NCBI GenBank assembly: GCA_002753095.1
Contig: PDZU01000015.1
Coordinates: 1-53,053, forward strand
Direction: 5' to 3'
Length of the DNA stretch: 53,053 nt
From: Magnetococcales bacterium
GTDB taxonomy: Bacteria > Pseudomonadota > Magnetococcia > Magnetococcales > Magnetaquicoccaceae
This document shows, piece after piece, positions 1-8,582 of this stretch; the stretch's first letter is position 1, and every line of letters begins with the position of its first letter. A program made the translations under genes and the position numbers. The notes beneath the pieces are model-generated. The model was not told the origin of the DNA. It worked only from the letters and a program-made list of their open reading frames with translations, and ran no database searches.

Positions 1-1580
1 GTAACTATTCACCACCCTGACTTACGAAAATTCCTTGACATTGGGTGGCACAATTTTCCGATACTCCTCGCATCAGCCCGAAGTGAGGAGATTCCCGTTG
101 AGGATCAACGCAGACGAAATCCGTTCCAACATTGACCAAGTGCGCCGTCTACTCCAGGAGGAGACGGCCATCTCTCCCGCCCTGCGGTCTATGATGGAGA
201 TGTTGCTTCTGGTCGTGACCCTTCTGCTCAACCGGGTCGGGCTCAACAGCAGCAACAGCAGCACGCGACCATCGGATGATCCGAACCGGAAGAAGACCCC
301 GCGCAACGGCAACGGCAACAAGCCTGGAGGCCAAAAAGGGCACCGAGGAACCAATCTTGAACCCGTCGCCGATCCAGACGAGATTGTCTTTCTAAAGGTA
401 GACACAACCGCTTTGCCGACAGGGGTCTACAAAGAAGACGGTTTCGAATCACGCCAAGTTTTTGATGTGGAAATCTCTGCCATCGTTACCGAATACCGGG
501 CACAGGTTCTGGTTGATCAATCTGGGAAACGCTGGGTTGCACCTTTTCCCCAGGAGATCTCTGCCTCGGTCCAGTATGGCAGTAGCGTCAAGGCCGGTGC
601 CGTCTATATGTCCCAGTACCAATTGCTCCCTTACAACCGGGTCGAAGAGCAGTTCGGCGAAATGCTCCAGATTCCGATCAGTGCCTCATCGGTGTTCAAC
701 TTTAACCAGGATGCCTACAATCGACTGGAACCCTTCGAGCACTGGGCCAAAAGCAAATTGCTCGTTTCACCCCTACTCCATGCCGACGAAACCGGTATCA
801 ACATCGCCAGCAAAGGGCATTGGCTACATTGCCTTTCCAGTGACACGCTGACCTTCTTTCATGCCCACGCCAAGCGGGGCGGAGAAGCCATGGATGACGT
901 GGGAGTGCTGCCCGTGTTCCAAGGCATCCTGTGCCACGACCACTGGTCGCCCTACTTCAAATACGGCGGATCCCATGCTCTGTGCAATGCCCACCACCTG
1001 CGAGAATTGGAGTGGGCTGCCGAGCAGGAGAAACAATCCTGGGCCAAAGCGTTGCAAGACCTGCTCAAGGAGGCTTGTCACGCCAAAAACCTTTCCTCGG
1101 GTTGCCCTGACCCACAAACAGCCCAAGGTTTCCGGGAACGCTACCGCCAAATCCTGGCAGATGCCGAAACCGAATGTCCGCCACCCAACGAAAATGACCG
1201 TAACGGCAAAAGGGGCAGGCTCAAACGCACCAAGTCCAGAAACCTCCTGGAACGATTACGGGAACATGAACACGGTGTTCTCTTATTCCTGGATAATCCC
1301 CATGTCCCGTTCTCAAACAACCAAGCCGAGAACGATATTCGGATGACCAAGGTCCATCAGAAGATCTCTGGATGCTTTCGTTCCCCAGAGGGGGCCGCTA
1401 TTTTTTGTCGCATCCGCAGCTTTCTCTCCACCTGTCGCAAAAATGGCGTCTCTGCGACTCAGGCTCTGAAAGACCTGTTCCAGGGAAAATGGCCGGCCTT
1501 TATGGCATCTTGATCATCGTGCACTTCCATCCTCACGCCACCCCTCAGCCAGACAGAGGTAGGGGGTGGTGAATAGTTAC
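1..1580 (+). mobile_element. Complete IS66-family insertion sequence
   Basis: The left end GTAACTATTCACCACCC (1-17) is repeated perfectly in inverted orientation at the right end (1564-1580). Between the ends lies a single long transposase gene and no TnpA/TnpB accessory genes, so this belongs to the single-gene branch of the IS66 family. The right flank begins AATTAATT, which may be one copy of the 8-bp target duplication usual for IS66. The left flank is outside the window, so this cannot be confirmed. The element looks intact. Confidence 0.9.
98..1513 (+). CDS. IS66-family transposase (TnpC-type)
   Basis: This is a DDE transposase that would cut and join the ends of the element. The N-terminus is helical (INADEIRSNIDQVRRLL). 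It is followed by a basic GNGNKPGGQKGHRG stretch typical of the IS66 zinc-finger/helix-turn-helix region. The catalytic core shows HADETG, then CHDHWSPYF and CNAHHLRELE, and ends with the family hallmark SNNQAENDIRM. The reading frame is open from TTG at 35. I prefer TTG at 98 because GAGGAG lies 7 bases upstream and the protein then begins with the conserved helix; this gives about 471 residues. No frameshift is visible, so the enzyme may be active. Confidence 0.88.
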   Translation: MRINADEIRSNIDQVRRLLQEETAISPALRSMMEMLLLVVTLLLNRVGLNSSNSSTRPSDDPNRKKTPRNGNGNKPGGQKGHRGTNLEPVADPDEIVFLKVDTTALPTGVYKEDGFESRQVFDVEISAIVTEYRAQVLVDQSGKRWVAPFPQEISASVQYGSSVKAGAVYMSQYQLLPYNRVEEQFGEMLQIPISASSVFNFNQDAYNRLEPFEHWAKSKLLVSPLLHADETGINIASKGHWLHCLSSDTLTFFHAHAKRGGEAMDDVGVLPVFQGILCHDHWSPYFKYGGSHALCNAHHLRELEWAAEQEKQSWAKALQDLLKEACHAKNLSSGCPDPQTAQGFRERYRQILADAETECPPPNENDRNGKRGRLKRTKSRNLLERLREHEHGVLLFLDNPHVPFSNNQAENDIRMTKVHQKISGCFRSPEGAAIFCRIRSFLSTCRKNGVSATQALKDLFQGKWPAFMAS

Positions 1581-1744
1581 AATTAATTATTAATTCAATA
1601 AACGCGAAAAGCTTGCCTGCAATGATCGTGACAGATGGTTAACTACAGAAATATAACAATTTGCACAAACGCAGGAGATACATCCAGAAATATAACCTTG
1701 GCGTGCTCGACTGAATGGACAACAAGAGGGTGGATCAAAACAAC

Positions 1745-1757
1745 TGCTGAGGCAGCA
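1745..1757 (-). terminator. Possible weak terminator after the NtrC-type regulator gene
   Basis: Read on the minus strand, a 5-bp stem (TGCTG/CAGCA, 3-base loop) is followed by GTTGTTTTG, just downstream of the regulator stop codon. The stem is short, so this is a weak call. Confidence 0.25.
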
Positions 1758-1770
1758 AGACAGCGGAGGT

Positions 1771-3246
1771 TTAGAAGCGGTGCAATTTAATATCCCGGCG
1801 CGAAAGGCGCTGGTTCAGAGCTTGGCGCGACAGACCCAGCATGACGGCGGCAATCCCCTGATTGCCTTGGCTCTGCTCCATGGCATAGGTGATCAGATAC
1901 TCTTCGGCCTCTTTCAGGGTGGGGGGACGGCGCCCCGCTTCCCAATAAAGGGGAATCTGCTCTTGGCCTGCCACTTCCCCCGCCAGCATGCTCTGGCCAG
2001 ATCCGGTCAATGCCTTGCGAAAAACCTCCATCGACAGAATACCCTTGCGATGATTGGCCACGGCATCCATCACCAAACCACGCAACTCACGAATGTTTCC
2101 TGGGAAATCATGGCAGTTGAGCAACTCGATCAACTGAGGAGAGGGGGTCGGCAACTCCTGCAGTTGAATGGCCTGCGCAGCATCCAGGATAAATTTTTCC
2201 AGCAACAGGGGGAGATCCTCTTTGCGTTCACGCAAAGAAGGAACCACCACCATGTGGGTCGCCAACCGATAATAGAGGTCAGCACGAAACTTGCCCTCTT
2301 TGACCCGCTGTTTCAAATCCCGATTGGTGGCAGACACAATGGCAACATTGACATTTTTCGACACATCCGAGCCGATCGGTTCATATTTCTTCTCCTGCAA
2401 CAGGCGCAACAGCTTGATCTGGCTGATCTCGGACAAATCCCCGATCTCATCCAGAAACAAAGTGCCATGATTCGCCTTGCTCAACATGCCCTCACGGGCA
2501 CTCACCGCACCAGTAAAAGCCCCCTTCATATGACCAAACAGGGTGTCGGCAAACATCTGGTCATCCAACCCGGCCACATTGACCGATACCATCTGCCCGG
2601 CAACACGGCGCAATTGATGAAAAGCTCTTGCCAATAACTCTTTACCAGTCCCGGTCTCGCCAATGATCAAGAAAGGTTCCCCGGTGCGGGCAATGGACTC
2701 CATGTATTTGAAAATGGACTGCATCTTGGCACTTTGCGTGACAATTTCGGCAAACTCACCCGGATATTTTAAGTCCTGACCCAGCAAATATTCGCGCAGA
2801 TTGTTGACCTGGTGACGCAGTTCCACCACCTCCTTTGCCTTGCGGACCGCAGACAACAGACGATCCACATAAAGCGGCTTCAGGAGATAATCAATCGCAC
2901 CATCTTTCATGCACTCCACCGCCGTGTCCACCTCCTGTACCGCCGTCACCACAATCACCGGTATATCAGGAAACTTCTTTTGCACTGTCTGCAATATTTG
3001 CCGACCAGAAAAATGCGGCATATTCAGGTCCACCAACAACACCGCTGCACCGTGGCTTTCCAGGAAAGGAAGCACTTCGCGACTATCGCTGATCGCCTTG
3101 ACCGGTCCCAAACCGTTGCCGCGCAACAGGAGTCCCAAACCAGTCAGTATGGCCTCTTCATCGTCAACAATGACCACTGGCAGTGCCTGCTGCTCTTTAC
3201 GCGACCCGTTCAACAAGAGATTTGCCTCTCCGGCTTTATTTGTCAC
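1771..3246 (-). CDS. NtrC-family sigma54-dependent response regulator
   Basis: The 491-residue protein has three parts. An N-terminal receiver carries the acidic pair in VDDE and phospho-acceptor Asp73 in LLVDLNMP. A central AAA+ domain has Walker A GETGTGKE near residue 200, an intact GAFTGA sigma54 loop and Walker B GTLFLDEIGD. A Fis-type helix-turn-helix lies at the C-terminus (GNQGIAAVMLGLSRQALNQRL). It should activate sigma54 promoters once phosphorylated. The start is GTG at 3246 and overlaps the 3' end of the sensor kinase gene by 11 bases, so the two are translationally coupled and almost certainly a cognate pair. The target genes are unknown; the sigma54-like site upstream of the neighbouring STAS genes is a candidate. 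Confidence 0.93.
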   Translation of the reverse strand: MTNKAGEANLLLNGSRKEQQALPVVIVDDEEAILTGLGLLLRGNGLGPVKAISDSREVLPFLESHGAAVLLVDLNMPHFSGRQILQTVQKKFPDIPVIVVTAVQEVDTAVECMKDGAIDYLLKPLYVDRLLSAVRKAKEVVELRHQVNNLREYLLGQDLKYPGEFAEIVTQSAKMQSIFKYMESIARTGEPFLIIGETGTGKELLARAFHQLRRVAGQMVSVNVAGLDDQMFADTLFGHMKGAFTGAVSAREGMLSKANHGTLFLDEIGDLSEISQIKLLRLLQEKKYEPIGSDVSKNVNVAIVSATNRDLKQRVKEGKFRADLYYRLATHMVVVPSLRERKEDLPLLLEKFILDAAQAIQLQELPTPSPQLIELLNCHDFPGNIRELRGLVMDAVANHRKGILSMEVFRKALTGSGQSMLAGEVAGQEQIPLYWEAGRRPPTLKEAEEYLITYAMEQSQGNQGIAAVMLGLSRQALNQRLSRRDIKLHRF

Positions 3247-5500
3247 CGTCAGGTTTCCATTCAGGTAAGCGAATCGTCACGACCGTGCCTACGCCCACGG
3301 TGGATTCTACAGCCATGCTGCCGCCATGCTGCTCCAAAATACGCCGCACGATGGAGATGCCCAACCCCATGCCACCCTCTTCCGAGCGGGTGGTAAAAAA
3401 GACCTCACCAATACGGACCAACTGCTCTTCGGCAATGCCACGCCCTTCATCCCTGACCTCGACAACGACCATCCCCGCCCCAGGATCCTGTGCCAGCGTG
3501 AGCGTAATACCACGTTCCACACTGGGCAACGCCTGCAAGGCGTTGGTAATGAGATTGCTGAACACCTGGAAAAGTTGCTCGGAATTGCCAAATACCCAAT
3601 AGGGGATCTCCTGCCACTGCGTGGTCAACGTGTTGGTGCACCGCAAGATTCTGGCATGCAAAAATTCCAGGATGCTGCCCAACAGCACCCGCAAATCCAC
3701 CGGACTCCGTCCGGGCAACTGCCTCTGACGTACCAACGCCTGCATATTGATGACGGTGGTCTTGATGCGATGGGCATTCTCGCCAATACCCGTCAACAAG
3801 GATTCTACTGCTGTCCCCAACTCCGAATAGGTAATACCACCCAGAGAAAACTCGCCGTATTGCTGGTGGTAACCGTTGAGGATCACCTGGGCATCATCCC
3901 AGATGTCCAAAACAAGACGACTGTTGATGGCGATAATATTGCTGGGATTATTCACCTCATGGGCAATGCCGGCGGCAATCAGACCCAGGGTTGCCAGACG
4001 ATCATTCTGCAAGATTTTCTCCTGCAATTGATCCATCTTTTCTTCCAGCAATTTCAACTCGGTCACATCTTCAAACACGCCCAACACCCCAATGATACGC
4101 CCCGCCCCATCGCGCAGCGGTACTTTATACGTATTGGCCCAGCCCCGATTGCCACCCTCTTTGATAAAGGTGACATCTGGAAAGTACATGCTCTCCCCGC
4201 TGTTCATGACCTGCTGATCCATCTTTCGGTACGATTCCGCACCTTTGGACAAAAATGGAGACAGGGTAAAATCATCCTTGCCAACCACCTCTTCCACACT
4301 GTGCAAACCGGCATGCTGCGCAAAGGAGCGGTTGCAGCCCAAAAAGACCGATTGGGTATTTTTCCAAAACACCCGTGTTGGAATGGCATCCAAAACCGTG
4401 CGCAGCATGCGATTGGACTCCTGCAAGGCCAGTTCATTGCGCTTGATGGCGGTCACATCCAACAGGACAAAGAGCAACCAGTCTGTTTTGCCCTCCTGAT
4501 TCAGAATGGGAACCAGGGACCAGTCCCAATAGGTCGTGCCCCACTCTGGATGGTCCGGGAATTCAAACGGCTTGCCATAGACCGTAAACGGTTGGCCACT
4601 GTCTACCACCCGTTGAAAAATCTCTTCATTTTCTGGATATGGATAGAGTGCAAAATGGTTTTTGCCGTTAAAATACCCGGGATCCACGCCACATTTGTCG
4701 GCGTAGGATCTGTTCACCCGCATAAAGTTGAAGTTCTTATCCAAAAAAGCAATCGAGAGGTGAGAGGTACGAAACAGCTCTTCCAGTAACTGATTGGCCT
4801 GCAGCAGGGATTGCAACACCTCGGATTGCGCCGCTATGGCGGCGCGGCGTTCGGCATCCAACGCATGAAATTTTCTCTGTTGGCGCAGCAACACCCCACC
4901 GGCCAACAGCATGATCACGATGATACTGATTGCACCCCCAACAATCGCTACCCTTTGGGTTTGCAGGGCAGACTCGCGAAACTCATATGCCCGCCCTTCG
5001 GCATAGGCGATCACCTCCTCGATCAGAACATCCAACGACTCAGCCTGTCTCCTGGCAATCACCATCTCATCCCTGAGTGCCGCGCTATACTCGCCCAGTT
5101 GGACTTTATCCAGGATATTTTGATGCACCAGGCGCAACTGCACACAGGCATCCACCAGATTGTGCAGCAACTCCCGACTCCCCAAAAAACGCCCTTCTAT
5201 CAAACCGATTCGTTTGGCAAGGTCGTTTTCGTACTCGTCCAGAACTTTCTGGATATGCTCAATGGGTACCTGTTCAGGCTGCTGCAGAAATTCGTACATG
5301 AGCCGTTGGCGTTTGCCAATCAGGATCTGACTTTGTCGCGCAGAGTTACTGACCTTGAAAGGGTGCTCGTAGAGTTTGCTGACCGAATCTGTTACCCGAA
5401 TCAACAACACAATCAGCAGTACACCCAGCACAAAGGAAGCGCAGGCAACCATACTGAAACTGCGCCAGAACGTACCCTGATTTTTTGCATAGGCCCGCAT
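3236..5500 (-). CDS. Membrane sensor histidine kinase with two PAS domains
   Basis: An N-terminal membrane segment is followed by a helical periplasmic region and a second membrane segment near residue 190 (VAIVGGAISIIVIMLLAGGVLL). Two PAS domains follow, at about residues 240-355 and 370-490. The transmitter has the H-box GIAHEVNNPSNII and an ATPase domain with N-box NLITNALQAL and G-boxes DEGRGI and GMGLGIS. The HEVNNP type of H-box is common in kinases paired with NtrC-type regulators, which fits the overlapping downstream gene. I place the start at ATG 5500 because a GGAGG core lies 7 bases upstream; GTG at 5506 is also possible. The two STAS genes just upstream on the same strand may belong to the same system. 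Confidence 0.9.
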   Translation of the reverse strand: MRAYAKNQGTFWRSFSMVACASFVLGVLLIVLLIRVTDSVSKLYEHPFKVSNSARQSQILIGKRQRLMYEFLQQPEQVPIEHIQKVLDEYENDLAKRIGLIEGRFLGSRELLHNLVDACVQLRLVHQNILDKVQLGEYSAALRDEMVIARRQAESLDVLIEEVIAYAEGRAYEFRESALQTQRVAIVGGAISIIVIMLLAGGVLLRQQRKFHALDAERRAAIAAQSEVLQSLLQANQLLEELFRTSHLSIAFLDKNFNFMRVNRSYADKCGVDPGYFNGKNHFALYPYPENEEIFQRVVDSGQPFTVYGKPFEFPDHPEWGTTYWDWSLVPILNQEGKTDWLLFVLLDVTAIKRNELALQESNRMLRTVLDAIPTRVFWKNTQSVFLGCNRSFAQHAGLHSVEEVVGKDDFTLSPFLSKGAESYRKMDQQVMNSGESMYFPDVTFIKEGGNRGWANTYKVPLRDGAGRIIGVLGVFEDVTELKLLEEKMDQLQEKILQNDRLATLGLIAAGIAHEVNNPSNIIAINSRLVLDIWDDAQVILNGYHQQYGEFSLGGITYSELGTAVESLLTGIGENAHRIKTTVINMQALVRQRQLPGRSPVDLRVLLGSILEFLHARILRCTNTLTTQWQEIPYWVFGNSEQLFQVFSNLITNALQALPSVERGITLTLAQDPGAGMVVVEVRDEGRGIAEEQLVRIGEVFFTTRSEEGGMGLGISIVRRILEQHGGSMAVESTVGVGTVVTIRLPEWKPDGDK

Positions 5501-5652
5501 GGTCACCCCTCCCCCTGTTCACAACCACCACAACCCATGATATGTAACCGTCCGGTATTGTAGCAGAAGAGGAGATTGTGAAACAATGGCGCATCGTTAT
5601 TGTTAATCGTTGCGACTGCCATCCAACAGTGCAATGCTGATTGGAGTTGCCA

Positions 5653-5976
5653 TCAATCGATAAGGAACAGATTGCCAACACGTAAATTATTCAAAACATC
5701 CTTGACGTAGGATGTTCCCGTAATCAAACGGATGCCACTACAGCGGTTGCCAAACCGTGATTTGACATAGGCATGCATCATCAACAACATGCCTACTGCA
5801 GACGAATCCAGATTTTCCACTTTGGACAGATCCACAACGATCATCTGGGTTGCATCAGGAAAGCCCTGGTAGGCATTGCGAAAGGCGGTATGCGACTCAA
5901 AATCAAATTTTTTCTCAAGGACCACAATCGTCTGTCCCATTGACTCGTGATCCTTGACAACAACCCGCTTGACCAT
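5653..5976 (-). CDS. STAS-domain protein (anti-sigma antagonist-like)
   Basis: The 107-residue protein is a single STAS domain, as in SpoIIAA/RsbV. Its signature is VVDLSKVENLDSSAVGMLL, in which Ser58 or Ser59 occupies the position normally phosphorylated by an anti-sigma kinase. Proteins of this kind switch partners according to phosphorylation. AAGGAG lies about 8 bases before the ATG. A second STAS gene lies 31 bases upstream on the same strand. No SpoIIAB/RsbW-type kinase or PP2C phosphatase is encoded in the window, so the partner must lie elsewhere. Confidence 0.82.
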   Translation of the reverse strand: MVKRVVVKDHESMGQTIVVLEKKFDFESHTAFRNAYQGFPDATQMIVVDLSKVENLDSSAVGMLLMMHAYVKSRFGNRCSGIRLITGTSYVKDVLNNLRVGNLFLID

Positions 5977-6007
5977 CCTGTGTACTCCTTCACTGGAACC
6001 ATTTTTG

Positions 6008-6310
6008 TTAGTGATTACACTGCATTATAAAATATCGACCAAAACTGGCGCCCTGTAGTTGTTTTAATATTTCATCACTGCAATTGACCAGACTTATTTT
6101 AGTACGATCATCACCACAATAGCTGCGCAACAAGAGTAGAATTCCCATGGCCGCACTATCAAATTTCACGACGTTCTTAAAATCTATTTCATAGAACGTT
6201 CCCCGTGGACGGTGACAATATAAATCCCGGAACTCTCCGTGACTGTTAAAGTTGAACTCCTTTGGCAGTAATAATTTAACATTGTTGCCGTTCTCAATAA
6301 TTCGAATCAT
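6008..6310 (-). CDS. STAS-domain protein, tandem paralogue
   Basis: This 100-residue protein has the same fold and spacing as its downstream neighbour: a beta strand (YEIDFKNVVKFDS) with Ser52 after Asp51 at the regulatory position, then AAMGILLLL. It differs enough in sequence to be a diverged copy rather than a recent duplication. The ribosome binding site is GAGGATG before the ATG. It is the first gene of the minus-strand group 6310-1771 and lies about 95 bases downstream of the expected start point of the sigma54-like promoter at 6416-6431. The function is inferred from the domain only. Confidence 0.75.
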   Translation of the reverse strand: MIRIIENGNNVKLLLPKEFNFNSHGEFRDLYCHRPRGTFYEIDFKNVVKFDSAAMGILLLLRSYCGDDRTKISLVNCSDEILKQLQGASFGRYFIMQCNH

Positions 6311-6415
6311 TTCATCCTCGCGCTGTCATGATCATTACAGATGCTCACACCATGGATACTTTCGGCTCGCAAAATGCGCGGTAACACAGTTCCTGATAAG
6401 GTTACTGTGACCTAT

Positions 6416-6431
6416 TGCACATCCAATGCCA
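6416..6431 (-). promoter_or_regulatory. Candidate sigma54 promoter for the STAS genes
   Basis: On the minus strand the sequence TGGCATTGGATGTGCA matches the -24/-12 consensus TGGCAC-N5-TTGCA at all but two fixed positions. It has the obligatory 10-base spacing between GG and GC. It faces the STAS gene starting at 6310. Two sigma54 activators are encoded in the window, one of them in the same strand group. Confidence 0.5.
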
Positions 6432-6922
6432 CCCTGCTTTTTATTTAAACTTTATCATCATGAGATAATCTGATATATTTTAAATTCATATAAAAATAAT
6501 ATAGTTAATTATATTTTAAATATATAAGATTTTACTCATAAATATTCTTGATGCATCCTGTGCAACGAATGTGTTTGATGCACCGACTGACAAAATTGAA
6601 ATTATTATTGTAAAATTAAATAGATAGATCCGTTATACACATATGATAAACAACTGCCATGCAACAAATGTTGATTAGGGAGATCTGTGACCGTCCAAGG
6701 GTATCTTGCCCCCACTGCATGGACGAACTGCTGGACTCTCTCTCGCACCCGTCCCAGGAAAGGTAGCACATTCCCTGGTCATGCAAAACCATTCATGCTG
6801 AAAATTATACAATAACAACATACACTTATCATTCTTTTGTCTGTTTTACACGCATGACATGCACAAAAACTTGAAAAATTGTAAGATTATCTGCTACACT
6901 GCGCCTGGGATGTAGCCTGGGA

Positions 6923-6958
6923 CCAAGTTTTTTAGGATGGCCAAGTTTTTTAAGATGG
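6923..6958. repeat. Tandem 18-base direct repeat upstream of the kai cluster
   Basis: CCAAGTTTTTTAGGATGG (6923-6940) is followed directly by CCAAGTTTTTTAAGATGG (6941-6958), with one mismatch in 18. Just upstream, GCCTGGGA also occurs twice, 12 bases apart (6903 and 6915). Such paired sites are often regulator-binding sites, but no regulator is known here. Confidence 0.6.
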
Positions 6959-7103
6959 GTTTTCTGCCAGTTCCGTTACCACCTGTTTATTGCAGCAAGT
7001 TTTGAATTCAAGATGATTATCAAAGACATTTTGGACGCCCCCAGGTACACAGATTGATCCGTGTTTGGTCGCAATCGATGATGCGCCCCATGATCCATGC
7101 CAC

Positions 7104-7133
7104 TTGAATATCCGTGACACATTGATTTACTAT
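7104..7133 (+). promoter_or_regulatory. Candidate sigma70 promoter of the kai cluster
   Basis: TTGAAT (7104-7109) and TACTAT (7128-7133) are separated by 18 bases, 26 bases before the first start codon of the cluster. The match is moderate. Confidence 0.35.
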
Positions 7134-7159
7134 TCTGCTTTTTTACAGGGAAACCTTCC

Positions 7160-7624
7160 GTGACTGAATCGATACAACCGATCGATATCCTACTTGTCGA
7201 GGACAATCCGGGGGACATTGCCTTAACGCAGGAGGCCCTTCAGGAGAGTAAAATTTACAATCGCCTGCACGTGGTCTGCGACGGGGAGCAGGCGATGGCC
7301 TTTCTGCGTGGTCAGAACGGGTTCCAGAATGCACCTCGCCCGGATCTGATCCTCCTTGATTTAAATCTCCCACGCCGCAATGGTCGTGAAATTCTCCAGG
7401 AGATCAAGCAGGACCGATCTCTGAAAGCCATCCCTGTCGTCGTGTTGACCACTTCCAATGCGGAAAAAGATATCGTCAGTTCTTACGAACTGCATGCCAA
7501 CTGCTACGTGAGCAAGCCGGTCGATCTGGATAAATTTTTTCAGGCGATTCGATCCATCGAGCAGTTCTGGTTTACCATCGTCAAGCTGCCTCCAGCGCAT
7601 TATTCAGGATCTGCCGTTGGCTAA
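7160..7624 (+). CDS. Rcp1-like single-domain response regulator
   Basis: The 154-residue protein is a stand-alone receiver with Glu14/Asp15, phospho-acceptor Asp67 (LILLDLNLP), Thr97 and Lys119 (VSKP), so it should accept phosphate. The start of the domain ([20 protein letters not shown]) and the long loop before the acceptor strand are typical of the Rcp1 group. Members of that group partner phytochrome-type kinases with a SHDLQEPLR box. A kinase with exactly that box lies at 14081-15934. The start is GTG, with AGGGA upstream. It is the first gene of the kai cluster, and its stop overlaps the next gene's start by 8 bases. It has no output domain, so it probably acts by protein contact. Confidence 0.88.
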   Translation: MTESIQPIDILLVEDNPGDIALTQEALQESKIYNRLHVVCDGEQAMAFLRGQNGFQNAPRPDLILLDLNLPRRNGREILQEIKQDRSLKAIPVVVLTTSNAEKDIVSSYELHANCYVSKPVDLDKFFQAIRSIEQFWFTIVKLPPAHYSGSAVG

Positions 7625-8546
7625 TGTTCTGCAAAATACGGCTTCCAACAGCGCATTACAGGGAGCATCCTCTCTGCTGGTCATGCTGGTTGAGGATGAA
7701 CCGGCCTTTGTGACACTGCTGCAGGAGTGGCTGCAGGATACTCAAAAATATACAAACACGTCAAAAAGTCTGGCAAGCATCCAGTTGCATCACGTCGCCA
7801 CTCTGCAGGATGCGATTGCCGCTTTGCCGCTTCATCCCTTTGTGGCGGTGGTTGTTGATCTCAATCTCCCGGACAGTCAGGGCGTGGATACCTATATCAC
7901 TTTGCAAAATTGCATTCCCCAACTGCCCATCGTCGTGCTCTCCGGTTTGCAGGATGAAGAGCTGGCCATGCAGACCATGCGCCTGGGGGCGCAAGACTAC
8001 TTGATCAAGTCGCAAATCTCCGGCCCCCTTTTGCTGCGGGCCGTGCGTTATTCCATCGAACGATTCTCCTTGCGTCAAGAGCTTTTCCGAGTGCATGAAA
8101 CCGAACGCCGCCAACAGGAAAGGCAATTTCTCGACCGTATCGTGAATCGCAGTAGTGTCTCCTCTGTCTTGCTGGGGGTGCCAGCGATCAAGCAGAGTTT
8201 GCCGGAGCTTTTTCAAAAATTTTCAGACCGCTTTGCCAGTGTCCTGGATCAGGCCATGGAACAGAGAACCCATAAAATTGATTGTGATTTCTCAAGTATA
8301 CTTGCCGAGATGGCCCGTGAACTGAGTTTCCTGAAATGCGGTCCACGGGATATTGTGGAAATTTATCTGGATGCACTGAGCCGCCTGAGCGGACGCTTCA
8401 ACCCCGTGCGCGAACAAGCCTACAGCGAAGAAGGACGCCTGCTCGCCCTGCAGTTAATGGGCTTGCTGGTCTCCCAATATCGTCCCTACGCGCTGCGCAT
8501 TGGTAAACCCCTTGACCGAGACTCTCTCCAGGAAGAGAATCTCTAA
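7617..8546 (+). CDS. Receiver protein with KaiA/RsbU_N-like helical C-terminus (KaiA3-like candidate)
   Basis: The 309-residue protein has a canonical receiver at about 20-145, with Glu26/Asp27, Asp81 in VVVDLNLP, Ser109 and Lys131. A helical linker and an all-helical C-terminal domain at about 195-293 follow. From memory, that domain lines up almost without gaps with the last ~100 residues of cyanobacterial KaiA, sharing the VEI motif (here IVEI, 246-249). It also resembles the RsbU N-terminal domain. Cyanobacterial KaiA has a pseudo-receiver; here the receiver looks active, as in the chimeric KaiA3 type described in Synechocystis. It sits directly before kaiB and kaiC. The likely role is control of KaiC autophosphorylation. 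The TTG start (7617) is weak, so a later start is possible. Confidence 0.65.
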   Translation: MANVLQNTASNSALQGASSLLVMLVEDEPAFVTLLQEWLQDTQKYTNTSKSLASIQLHHVATLQDAIAALPLHPFVAVVVDLNLPDSQGVDTYITLQNCIPQLPIVVLSGLQDEELAMQTMRLGAQDYLIKSQISGPLLLRAVRYSIERFSLRQELFRVHETERRQQERQFLDRIVNRSSVSSVLLGVPAIKQSLPELFQKFSDRFASVLDQAMEQRTHKIDCDFSSILAEMARELSFLKCGPRDIVEIYLDALSRLSGRFNPVREQAYSEEGRLLALQLMGLLVSQYRPYALRIGKPLDRDSLQEENL

Positions 8547-8582
8547 TTTGATCATGGTCGTCCAGACTCTAGGAGTCAATCG

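Larger units (their letters stand above)
6311..7159. other. Long AT-rich intergenic region between the STAS group and the kai cluster
   Basis: These 849 bases separate divergent gene groups and contain no convincing gene. The stretch 6440-6650 is very AT-rich. It holds the sigma54-like site at 6416-6431, a pair of 18-base direct repeats at 6923-6958 and a sigma70-like promoter at 7104-7133. A reading frame of about 40 codons can be opened near 6688 but has no supporting features. The length suggests a complex control region or decayed sequence. Confidence 0.6.

Noticed and set aside
3326-4789. Plus-strand frame of 487 codons
   Set aside because: Antisense to the sensor kinase gene. The translation lacks any domain and is typical of a GC-rich shadow frame.
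6688-6811. Possible small protein from GTG at about 6688
   Set aside because: About 40 codons, Trp/Thr-rich, no recognisable feature; only a loose GGGAGA upstream.
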